The notes below the pieces were generated by a model. The model saw nothing but the letters and a program-made list of their open reading frames with translations, was not told where the DNA came from and searched no databases. Made by a program: the position numbers and the translations under genes. 64,000 nt of DNA from Bimuria novae-zelandiae CBS 107.79 (Eukaryota; Ascomycota; Dothideomycetes; Pleosporales; Didymosphaeriaceae). The stretch is taken from the NCBI GenBank assembly GCA_010015655.1, contig ML976735.1, forward strand, positions 204,669-268,668, read 5' to 3'. Below, one piece after another: positions 48,389 to 58,076 of this stretch. Each line of letters begins with the position of its first letter. The first letter of the stretch is position 1.

Positions 48389-50640
48389 AACGTACTCCAC
48401 AAGCGAGTGTCCGAAAATGCCAAGACCCCAACCAAAATCTATACTCTACACGATAGTACAGAACGCGCATAAATAGTTATAATAAATTATAATAGGCCAA
48501 TCTACTTAGAATCTACTTTTACTTTTTTTTATACGTACGCGAATTATACCTAGTCTTACTATAGTATTTACAGTACTATTAAGTTAATTTACTTTTATTA
48601 GCGTATACCTTTTTTTATCTTCTTTTTATTACTACGCGCTATAAAGTCCTTTAAAGTAGCTAGCTACCAGCCTTCTTTAGCTATAAGAACTTTTTCCTAC
48701 TATAGTTACTTTTTTTATATAATTTTTATTACGTAATAGCCTTATTAGTAGCTTAAAGCTTAGTAATTTGTTTTTACGCTAATACTAACTTATATACTAC
48801 TACTATTACGCCTTTTATTATCTTTTTAAAAGCCTTAACTATATTTATTAAGAAACTATCTAAGTACCTTTAAATCCTCTCCTTTACTAGCATTAATTAT
48901 AACCTAAATTCTAGGGTGTTATTAGGGATCTATAACTACTATAGGCTACTATTAGCTACTAGTAGTAGTAGTATACGTAGGCGGACGTTAAGTTTTAATA
49001 TTATTATTTTAAAGTTAAGAAAAATAAGCTAGCGCCTTAAAAGCCTTTTTAAATATTACTTTAAGTTAATATAGCTTTAAATATAATACTAAAATAAAAT
49101 AAAAACTTAATTTTAGTAATATACGTAATATAGTTACGTATTAGATCCTTAGCCTAGCGCCTATACGCCTTCATTAATAGTAAGAAATACTCTATATTTA
49201 GTAGCTATAAGAGGTACGATAAATATAAAGGTATATAAAAAGTAATAATTTTATTACCTTTTGTTGAGCCCTTCGGGGTACCTAGTCCTAAAGGAGTAAA
49301 GGTTAGTTCTCGGGTAAGAGTATTAGTAATATAAGTAAGGGGTCTTAATAGCTTGTGCGCATTAATAAGGCGTTAATATTAAAAGTATATATAGCATAAT
49401 TAAATTAATAAAAGAGCCTAAGTTAAATCCAAATAATAGATTAGAAAACAGGTTAAACACGATAGTAGAAGGTCGCCATCGTGTTCCTATATACATGACT
49501 CGTCCCACGGATCCCAATAATCCCAGGAGTCCCAAAGTCCCTTGTGCCAAGATACTTCTGGGACGCCCAATACTTCTGGGACGCGTGACTAATCACGTGA
49601 CTCGTGGCTGAGTCAGGAATCTTGGCTGGTTCGCACCGGATAAGTGTTCCTGCCCTGCCCCGCATCATGTTGGATCTTAACGGATCTTAACGGATCTTAA
49701 CACCTTTATAGTATTATTAAAATTTAAGCAAGTTATAGCTTTTATAATTATTAATAATAAGTAGCTTATAGCTACTAATAGTACTCTCTTTTATATACGC
49801 GTTAAAGTACTTTAATTACTGTAAACTAAGCTTATTTATTATTTAGCTATTTTTAAAGACTATAAAAATCTAGTCGCGAGGTAGATCCTTCTTTTAGTAT
49901 TAAGTAAAAAGGTAGTGCTTGCCTTAAAACATAGTAAAGGGTAGAATTATCTAGCCTATTATATTAATGCCCTAGATAACTAAAGTCTACTTTTAATTAC
50001 TTTACTATACTCTTTTTAGTCTACTTTAACGCTTAAAGCCTATAATAACTACCCATATTAGTATTATTAAATTTATAGTTATTTTTATCTAGGATACTAT
50101 ACTTAGCTTTAATATTCTTTATACGCTAGAACTAGTCTTATATAACCTTAAGACCCTTATAGAGGGCGTTTTTATAGTTATACTTTTAATTAAACTTAAC
50201 TTAGAGCTCTAACTTGCGCTCTATAATATTTATAGCTTAGTTTTAACTAATAGGCATATAGCGATACTTAGCTAATAAAGAATTAATTATATTTTTTATA
50301 ATAATAAGTTAGGACAGAAATCCTCGCGTGTTTAAGTTATATATATACTAAATAATTACCTACTCCTCTATTTAAAGGGGATTTATAAAGTTAAGCTTAA
50401 AATTAAATTAAAAAGTTCCTTTAATATATCTTTACTTTATTATTTTTTTAAAGTATTATAGATTACTATAGCGCGTAAAATTAAAAGTATTACGTTTTAT
50501 TTAATAGCGTAAAGTATAAGCTATAATTAAGCTTTTTTTAATTTTTATAATTAATTAGGTAATTAAGATATTACGTTTTAGTAGAGTCTTAGCGTTTTCG
50601 GATACTCGCTTGTGTCGAACACTCGCTTGTAGAGTACGTT
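48389..50640 (-). mobile_element. Pogo/Fot1-type transposon (pogo C) with nested solo LTR
   Basis: Terminal inverted repeats AACGTACTC(C/T)ACAAGCGAGTGT lie at both ends. Without the nested LTR it is about 1.8 kb, a usual size for pogo-type elements. On the minus strand it reads KFNNTNMG (from Y-N-F-D-E-T-G-F-x-M-G), KLLIINNYKSYN (from R-L-L-I-x-D-G-H-x-S-H) and, beyond the LTR, MKAYRRQ/KDLIRNYITYITK and NIQKGFQGA, which fit the C-terminal part of Fot1-like transposases. Many stops. The right repeat carries a second copy of ACAAGCGAGT. Confidence 0.75.
49262..49702. repeat. Solo LTR of the E2 family, TSD CCTTT
   Basis: Begins TGTTGAGCCC and ends CGGATCTTAACA, 441 bp, with CCTTT on both sides (49257-49261, 49703-49707). 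It matches the E2 LTRs throughout. The last 35 bp hold three tandem copies of CGGATCTTAA-like sequence, which explains the extra length. The right half is well preserved and the left half RIP-mutated. Confidence 0.85.
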
Positions 50641-50854
50641 AATTATAAATAATATGATGGCTAGCACGACTAACGCGGCAAAATAAAGAAAAGAGGCTAA
50701 ATAATAAAGTACTAAGATAGTATAGCTTAGTACAAGTTAGCTCTCTAAAGGTTTAGTAGTAGTAATAAAATAGCGCTCCCTTACCTTACAGACATAGTGC
50801 TAATAATACATGGATTTTACGCTTTAGGGACGAAGCGTTTTAGAAGGGGGATAG

Positions 50855-51017
50855 TATTATAGATTTATATTATACGCGTCTTAAGGTGCGCGCCTCTGTG
50901 CACGGACCACCTGTTTGCGCTAGTGGCGGCTCTACTACTAGCGCCTTGGCACCGCTATAGAACCCCGCCTACACATATTCTAGATACGGTATACGTAGAT
51001 TCTCGTTAATTAAGATA
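50855..51017 (+). repeat. 3' LTR of E7, first part (interrupted by pogo D)
   Basis: Follows the polypurine tract AGAAGGGGGATAG and begins TATTATAG. It has a GC-rich centre (GTGCGCGCCTCTGTGCACGG). The continuation is 52264 to about 52285-52295; the exact end is not certain because no partner LTR is in the window. Confidence 0.5.
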
Positions 51018-52261
51018 AGCTAGCGCATATATAAGCTAATCACATAGGTAAGCTAATTACCCCACCAAAACGCGACACTTGCACAAAACACGCGATTTCT
51101 TAATATAACGCCTATTAATATAGATGCCCGTAAGCTAGCTATATAATTAGTTATTAATAATTTTATTATAGGCCTTTATACTAGCTAGCGCGTAGCTATA
51201 AAGGCGTATAGTATTTCTTAATTTACTTTATTAACGCGTATTAATAGCGCACAAACTTAACGCGTTAGCTATAAATACTGTTACGAACCAGAACAGGATG
51301 ATGGGGGGATGGACGCTTATGAGGACAGGCGACCGAGGAACGGGTTAATAAGTGCGCCAAGGAGCTAACCTTAAGGTCACGTGACTACTTAGTTAATTAG
51401 TGGTACTAAGCAACAAAGCAAGGCACGTGACTGCTTAGTTAATTAGTAGTACTAAGCAACTAAGCATGCGGATATATATATAGGATAGTTTCCTTTATTA
51501 TGCTCCTTATAGTCAACTTATATATCTTTTGTGCGAGTATGTTCTCCTATACAGACTAATAGTTATCTTACTTTGTTATAAGATTAGATTGTCCAGCCTC
51601 GCGCTAAGTGTCGCATCAACTTGTACCACTGAATAATCCGTGAAGCACCACGATACCTTACCGCCCTAACCCGGATCGGAACAAGGTGTGAGAGCCTCAT
51701 AACATATAGCCCTTTTAGAGGCCTACTACGCCTACGCATTAGTAATAGCCTTAGTAGTAGCCTTAGAGCTTCTTCTCTACTCCTTAAGGCCCTAGAGATT
51801 TATATCTGGCTTAGCGCGAGGTGCAGAGCTGTAAGAACCTAGGTTATAAAATAAGACTTCTCTTATAAAAAGCAGGTAAGGCGCTAGTAGCTATAAATAC
51901 TTAAGCTATAAGGCTTAAATTAGAGAAAAGACGCCTTAAGTAATAACTAAAAACTACTAGCTTTTAGCGTCCTTAAAAGCGCGTTTAAGTAGACCTAAAG
52001 TAATACTTTATAAAAGTAAAGACTATTAGGGAGGCGATGCGCGTAGCTAAGGCCTTAGTAGCTTAGTAAGATAGATATACTATAAAAAAAAGCTATAGAA
52101 ATAGTAGTAGTAATAGCTATAGTAGTAGCTACTCTACAGTCTATGTATACTACATGGCAATTGTAATAGGCGTTGTTAAGAAATCGCGTGCTTTGTGCAG
52201 GTGTCGCGTTTTGGTGGGATAATTAGCTTACCTATGTGATCAGCTTATATATGCGCTAGCT
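51018..52261 (+). mobile_element. Pogo-type transposon (pogo D), catalytic core deleted, solo LTR at the junction
   Basis: Inverted repeats of about 85 bp start AGCTAGCGCATATATAAG at both ends, with TA duplications outside (51016-51017, 52262-52263). The plus strand reads a transposase N-terminus (INIDARKLAI, ARSYKG/AIKAYSIS) up to the LTR at 51279. After 51704 it reads only the C-terminal tail (GPRDLYLA.REVQSC, KAGKALVAINT, KLEKRRLK). The whole DDE catalytic region is missing. Confidence 0.7.
51279..51704. repeat. Solo LTR of the E0/E3 family without target duplication
   Basis: Begins TGTTACGAACCAGAA and ends CTCATAACA, 426 bp, the best preserved LTR of this family in the window. The flanks are AATAC and TATAG, which are not a duplication. 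It sits exactly where the pogo D catalytic core is missing. Confidence 0.85.
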
Positions 52262-52295
52262 TATACACGCTCAGCCTCCACGACAAAAAATAACA

Positions 52296-53357
52296 ATAGT
52301 GGCTAATTAGCCCTTTAGCGTGCCTTTTTTAGCACGAAAATCTGCTATATTAAGTAAGAAAGTTAGTATTAGAGTTAATAACCTAACGCGTTAGAGAGCG
52401 TAGAGAGCATATAAAGGCGCTTAGACCACCTCGCTTAGGGGTTATAGCGCGTCACGTGACGGACGAACTTCTTGAGCTTACCCTTTGTATGTCCGAGCGC
52501 TCGTGGGCTAAAATGGGGTCCGAAAAGCCGGTTTTGGACACCTACTTTGAGGAGACAGAACTCCGATTGGTAGGCTCATGGCCCATGCTTTCATCCCTCC
52601 TTCTCCCAAAAACTCAACGATGTGCTTTTCAATTGGTAACCTTACTTTCCAGGTATAGTGTTTGGCGAAATCGGTTTTCACCCCAGATACACTCTTTTCC
52701 AAACACAGCCACGCCGTGTAATCGGGATCCCTAGCACGCTTCTTCCAAACCCAGTTAGGCATGCTATTAGCGCTGCGGGCCTAGGCCGGTAACATACAAC
52801 CTTAATCATCACATAAAACACGTAGCGGTTGTTGCTGCAAGTCGAAAGTCAGGAAAAACACTGATTGTATTGAGTAGTGGAGATTCTGCTATTTGTACAT
52901 GTATGTCGACTGAACAGCATGTGATAGTCCGAAGACTGCGTCACCTTCGTATCTCCTCACGAAAGACCGTTACAAAACAGATCTAGCGAATTAGCGAGCA
53001 TTCACGTGGCTGTGCGATGACTTCTCAGCAAATATACTCAACATGCGGCCTCAGCTGAAGGAACGACGAGCGAAGCAACATCTGCAGCCCCGTGTCTGTC
53101 ACCATTTTGCCTTACAACAGAGACACTTACAAAGAATACTGGCCCGTAGCAACGATACAGAGAGACGGACTGCGCGTAGCTTGGGTCTCTGACGTGATAA
53201 TTCAGCGTCACCAGTACCGCAACACCGATGCCAAGCGCTCCGTTGCCCCACCTCCAATATATTAGTGACACCGCAGAAAAGGCTATGGCTGCCTTGGTGC
53301 TTGACGCCTGAGGCGCCAATATGACCTCTGGATACTTTTGGTACGCACCTCCGTACA
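52296..53357. other. Transition from the AT-rich repeat island to normal DNA, no secure gene
   Basis: Up to about 52440 the sequence is still AT-rich; after that it is normal. Minus-strand frames exist at 52762-52508 (84 codons, starting MPNWVWKKRARDPDY) and 53358-53038 (106 codons, with one hydrophobic stretch). Neither has introns, a recognisable domain or a convincing start. The first vaguely recalls the N-terminal region of hAT transposases, but I would not assign it. Confidence 0.4.
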
Positions 53358-54370
53358 TGCAACTCCTCCCACCTATTCAGCTCGTCAAGTTCATGAAGCT
53401 CGTCCCGCTCTTCCAGCCCGCCCAAACCATCTAGCCCGCTCAGCTTGGCCAGCTTGGCCAGCTTATCCTGCTCATGCAGTTCTACAACTTGCTCAGCTCG
53501 TTTAATTCACACAGCACATGCAACTCGTCCTATCTGTTTAGCTCGTCTGGCTCGTCTGGCTCGTCTAGCCCCTCCAAACCATTCAACGCGCCCAAACCAT
53601 CGAGCCCGTCCAAACCATCCAAACCGTTCAAACCATCCAGCCTGTTCGGCTTGGCCAGCTTGGCTAGCTTATCCTGCTCGTGTGGTTCTGCAACTTGTGC
53701 AGCTCGTCCAATTCACACAGCACATGCAACTCGTCCCACCTGTTCAGCTCGTCTAGTTCANNNNNNNNNNNNNNNNNNNNNNNNNNNNNNNNNNNNNNNN
53801 NNNNNNNNNNNNNNNNNNNNNNNNNNNNNNNNNNNNNNNNNNNNNNNNNNNNNNNNNNNNNNNNNNNNNNNNNNNNNNNNNNNNNNNNNNNNNNNNNNNN
53901 NNNNNNNNNNNNNNNNNNNNNNNNNNNNNNNNNNNNNNNNNNNNNNNNNNNNNNNNNNNNNNNNNNNNNNNNNNNNNNNNNNNNNNNNNNNNNNNNNNNN
54001 NNNNNNNNNNNNNNNNNNNNNNNNNNNNNNNNNNNNNNNNNNNNNNNNNNNNNNNNNNNNNNNNNNNNNNNNNNNNNNNNNNNNNNNNNNNNNNNNNNNN
54101 NNNNNNNNNNNNNNNNNNNNNNNNNNNNNNNNNNNNNNNNNNNNNNNNNNNNNNNNNNNNNNNNNNNNNNNNNNNNNNNNNNNNNNNNNNNNNNNNNNNN
54201 NNNNNNNNNNNNNNNNNNNNNNNNNNNNNNNNNNNNNNNNNNNNNNNNNNNNNNNNNNNNNNNNNNNNNNNNNNNNNNNNNNNAGCTTATCCTGCTTGTG
54301 TAGTTCTGCAACTCGTGCAGCTCGTCCAATTCACACAGCACATGCAACTCGTCCCGCCATCCAGCTTGTG
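53358..54370. repeat. Minisatellite, 206-bp period, containing an assembly gap
   Basis: The block beginning AGCTTATCCTGCT recurs at 53460, 53666 and 54284. The first spacing is 206 bp and the second 618 bp (3 x 206). Within a unit are shorter repeats of CTCGTCTGG and CCAAACCATC type. Open frames through this block (for example repeated L-D-E-L on the minus strand) simply reflect the repeat. A unit length not divisible by three argues against a coding repeat. Confidence 0.85.
53761..54283. other. Assembly gap (523 N)
   Basis: A run of unknown bases inside the minisatellite. Its length is consistent with unresolved repeat units. Confidence 1.
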
Positions 54371-54403
54371 CGATAATTGTGGAGAACATTTTAATTTTTA
54401 ATC

Positions 54404-54412
54404 TATATAAAT
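54404..54412 (+). promoter_or_regulatory. TATA box of the secreted-protein gene
   Basis: TATATAAAT, 123 bp upstream of the ATG at 54527. It is followed by a pyrimidine- and CA-rich leader, typical of highly expressed fungal genes. Confidence 0.5.
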
Positions 54413-54526
54413 CCGCCTTCCATCCTAGGATATCTAAATATTACACTTGATAACTACCATCCGAATTGTCTTACACTCTTGTCAATCACTGAACATTCAA
54501 ACCACCAATCCACATCTTCTATCACC

Positions 54527-54915
54527 ATGCGCTTCCAGGCTACCTTCGCTCTTCTTGCCAGCTCGCTGGCTCTGGCCGCACCCAACGCTGTTGCCCGCAA
54601 CACCATGGCTCGCGACGTCGCCACCTCAGCCAACGACATGACTGCCGTCATCCAGTTCGCGGCTCAAGCTGATTGTGATTTCTTCCAGTGCGCCGACGTG
54701 ATTGCATCTGCTGGTTGCATTGCTATCGGAATTGCTACCGGACAGGTCGAAGCAGTGCTTGCCTGCGTCGCCAGCGGAGCTACCGGGGTAAGTGGTGCTC
54801 GTATACACCTTTTCAAGACCTGCAAGACTGACGTGTATGTGCACAGATCTGCCCCTGCGCTGGCTGCATTGACGCCTTGAATGCATTCTTGACGTCGCAC
54901 GATGTCTGCACTTAG
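54527..54915 (+). CDS. Small secreted protein with eight cysteines (effector candidate)
   Basis: Two exons, 54527-54787 and 54847-54915, with a 59-bp intron (GTAAGT...CACAG), giving 109 residues. The ATG has a good context (TCACCATGC) and opens a signal peptide (MRFQATFALLASSLALAAP, cleavage likely after residue 17 or 18). The mature part of about 91 residues has four cysteines in exon 1 (DCDFFQC, AGC, LAC) and four in exon 2 (ICPCAGC, DVC), enough for four disulfides. Reading through the intron loses three exon-2 cysteines, which supports the splice. The C-D-x2-x-C spacing loosely recalls fungal Cbp1-like calcium-binding proteins, but this is weak. Size, cysteine count and position beside a repeat island fit a secreted effector; no function is shown. 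Confidence 0.8.
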
Positions 54916-55594
54916 GTGTCATCAAAAGCTTCGACGGGGAAGAGGGAAGGGGTTGTTCAGTCTATTGTCGTTTCGGTCCGATACTGTACGAAGAGTTTTT
55001 CACCCGGCTCGGACATTCACTTCAGGGGGGTCTCATTTTGATCTAGATATAAAAGAAAATATTTACCGGTACTTTGGCTTGTCTACACATTGCTAAACTT
55101 TTCCCCCCCGTGTTAGTCACACAGTGACAATCTCCGCGCCCATGAGCATATCTCCGCTGCCTCCTGAAGATATGGAAGTGACCAAGAAAGCATATATTTA
55201 CAAATTGAAATGTATAAATATCGCTAATTCCAGTGACTGGTTTCCTCATTTCAAACCAGTGTGATCGTCGGTTTCTCCGCATGTTCAACAAGCTCCTCCA
55301 ATGAAGTTGCGCATCCAGGCATTGGTTTGTACGGATTGGTAAGGAAATGCGTCCTCACCATGCCACTAGCACGCTGGAATTGCATTCTGCCGTTCTCAAT
55401 GTGCTTCACAAGCAAGGCCCATTCAATGCGTTTCTTTTCGATGAACCAAGATGCCAAAAAGAGACAATACACGAAGGTACCTGGTTCAACACCACCTTAA
55501 ATCGCTCTGTTAGAGTCCCAAATCGTGTTAGGCCAGGCACCATCGAGAGGTCCTTCAGCCTGGGGAGAAGATAGACGGAGATTTCCACTAAAAA
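54916..55594. other. Intergenic stretch between secreted-protein gene and HET gene
   Basis: Two 3' ends converge here. Composition is normal. Short frames on both strands have no recognisable features. No repeats or RNA genes were seen. Confidence 0.6.
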
Positions 55595-57218
55595 TCACTT
55601 CTTCGTCTTCGAGTCCGGGACAGATACCCTACAGTATTGGCGCCCATATGGTGAGTGACGTGGCTGTGCGAGTGACGCATTGGTGGGCGTCGGCGTCAGC
55701 TGCAAAGCCTTTAGGTTTCGCATGATATGTGACTTGTCCCGTGTTGCGCTGAACTGATACCGGACTCTGGTCGCCATAGTTGCCCAAGACCAGGATGGGA
55801 TGTTAGGCAGCACAAGTTTCATCGATTCATGATTTTCGCCATTGGCCTCCCACATCAAGTCGAGTAGCATAGTGTCTTCCCATAGCCCGGATATCACTTT
55901 AGAACGAGGATTGTCTCCGAAAAGCTGCATAGCTACGCCTCGAAGTCCTGGCAAACGATCACTAGGGTATGTGATTCCGAGTTGAGAATAGGCATACGCG
56001 ATGCTGCGCCACATGGTTGGTCGTGATTCAGTGCTACGTGGGTCTAAGCAGGCCGCATACTGGATCTTAGGATACGGTGTGTTGTCAGCAGGCTGGGTTT
56101 CTTCGTGGCGGCATTCGCAAGTGGAGCACTCGCAGTATTCCCACAAAAGCTCTGCTGGACCGAAGTGAAGGATTCTTGGAGAAAGGAGCCGTTCCTGCAA
56201 AACCCACGCCCGACTGAGCAAGGGAAAAAATCTTTGTACGTATCTCTGATACCGCACGAAACTGGTTATGGGGTTTCCCGAAGTTGGGAAATAAAAATGT
56301 GGTATATGTCGTTGGCAGAGAACTGAGAGCATATTTCCGTCTCTCCCGATGGCGTTCAATGCTCTAGGCGCATGATTGTTCGTAGCATTATACAAGCCTT
56401 CATTGCAACCCCTTGCCTTAGTTGCAGCGAGTGTAAGATATGCGTTCTCATATATGCTGGCCATTTGATCCGATTGTTGGTCCCAGTCCTGAAGGTCATC
56501 TTGAATAATGCAAAGACTGTCAATCCACAAGTAGCGATAGCCAAGCAGGCGTACTATCGCAACTGAGTGCTGAAACGTTTTCGTTAGGTTTTGCCATTTG
56601 ATACGTGAGAAGTGCGTCAGGTAATTTCCCTTCGTCGTTCTAAGCGGCCTCTGGGTCGCCCCAACAATGACTGAGATAAAGATACGGTTCCTTCAACCGG
56701 CCAGGTTCAATCAACTTCAATGAACCTGCTTCATCGAGCGAGAGTACGTCGATAACTCTTCTTGGCATCCATAGTCGTTATCGATGCGCTTCGTTCCGCA
56801 TTGCACGTGTGTAGATGAACAGGTTGACAACCAGTTTCTCACTTGAGCGAGACCGTATGACGCGCGTGTGTTTCCTGACACTAGGTGACTTTCTTCGAAG
56901 GCGAACCAGGACCCGCCTTGACCTGCGTCACGATAATGAACATACTTCCGTGCTTATGAATGCGGCGCTCTCACCAGCGAGTGTAAAGAGTTCCACACCA
57001 CTGCCGTTCGTCCACTGTAGATCAGAAAAGTTGACTCGGAGACGTCGCCACGGAGAACTACAGTTGATCACAATCCCCGATTCATCATCTCGCTGGCTTA
57101 GTTGACCTGGTTGGATCTCTTCCAAAGCTTGCAGTATAATGCGGCAGTAAGGGCATCCATCGCTTGCACCGTGGCGGATGCCACCCAAGTTAAGGCTACC
57201 CCATCTCGAAAATACCAA
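55595..57218 (-). pseudogene. HET-domain (heterokaryon incompatibility) gene broken by three frame changes
   Basis: Minus strand. N-terminal piece (57218 to about 56945): SLNLGGIRHGASDGCPYC and VELFTLAGE. After a frame change: NTRASYGLAQVRNWLSTC (about 56880-56810). After a second change: WMPRRVIDV and YLYLSHCWGDPE (about 56770-56650). After a third: LRTTKGNYLTHFSRIKWQ, then RYLWIDSLCIIQDD, MASIYENAYLTLAATKA, LSRAWVLQERLLSPRILHF, SDRLPGLRGVAM and PSWSWATM, ending at 55595. These are the ordered blocks of the HET family, whose members trigger cell death when incompatible hyphae fuse. The breaks do not have intron borders. Either this is a recent pseudogene or the assembly has small indels. An upstream frame with CHNCFSCICETFEL (57400-57340) may be part of it. 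Confidence 0.8.
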
Positions 57219-58076
57219 TCATCATAATTGTGACATGCGGAGGTAGAGGTAGAGCTTTTTATGAAGGGAAAGTCCACGGTACTCTCGTCGACAGTCATCG
57301 TTGCTGGTGTAGCAAGTAAGCTCCCGAGTCTTCCTCGTGACACAGCACCCTGCGCTCGTGTAACTCGAACGTTTCGCATATGCAGCTGAAGCAGTTATGA
57401 CAGACATCGTCATCCTTCGCGCAGCTAACCTTACTAGGATTTGGTAGTTGCGATGCGGACTATAAGATCTTACAGCCTTTGACTTAAGCGCACTTATGAG
57501 CGTGCTCCAGGCAGTTACTCCACCAGCTCTTCGAAACCCGTCTTGTACCCTGTGGAGTGAGCATAACAGGTTCTTGAGAAGTACAAAGCAAAAGCTTTCG
57601 TCAGATATAGATGTACTACACCTTGCGGTCCGCATCCGTGGGGAATTGAATGAAGCAGCCAGCTTGCAACGCGACATTCGGGATTCACCACATCCAACCA
57701 AGAACTCGCAGCATTTCACCAGAGCCGCGTGCCATCAAAGCACCTACTGTGCCTCGCACCAGTCCCAAACCCGGCTTCAGAAAACTCGTCTATAGCCTCC
57801 TGAACTGTGTTATATACAAGTATCAACTCAAGGGAACCATGTATAGAGTCGTGCTTCGGCCGTATTCTAGTCCCAAAGAAGAAACGCCTACAAATGCAAA
57901 CTATGCCACACGCCACCCTCCAACCTTTCTAAACAAACATCCATACAAAAAAAGACAGAACGTACTCCGCGCGGTACAGGAATCAACTATGACGACCAAG
58001 TAGCTTCCCTAGCTTGGACTTCTTCTTTAGCCTGCATGCGACTTTTAGCTTCATCTTTAACGGAAAGCGAGCAGAC
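57219..58076. other. Intergenic stretch between HET gene and FMP27-type gene
   Basis: Both neighbours are on the minus strand, so this holds the upstream region of the HET gene and the 3' untranslated region of the FMP27-type gene. Minus-strand cysteine-rich frames at 57420-57300 could be a further degraded part of the HET N-terminus. Nothing else was recognised. Confidence 0.5.

Larger units (their letters stand above)
47352..52295 (+). mobile_element. Ty3/gypsy element E7, 5'-truncated, broken by two pogo transposons
   Basis: The integrase C-terminal half and a chromodomain-like end (47352-48387) are followed, after the pogo C insertion, by a polypurine tract (AGAAGGGGGATAG, 50842-50854) and a 3' LTR start at 50855. 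The LTR is itself interrupted by pogo D (51018-52261) and appears to finish by about 52285-52295. The 5' half is missing. No antisense gene is present between its chromodomain and LTR, unlike E0-E4. Confidence 0.65.

Noticed and set aside
53474..54389. Long frames running through the N gap
   Set aside because: Unknown bases cannot give stops; the ends are minisatellite sequence.
54479..54880. Unspliced 133-codon reading of the secreted-protein gene
   Set aside because: It starts 16 codons before the signal peptide and reads through a good intron, losing most exon-2 cysteines.
56640..56950. Introns as an explanation of the HET frame changes
   Set aside because: The conserved blocks are nearly contiguous and there are no paired GT...AG borders at the breaks.
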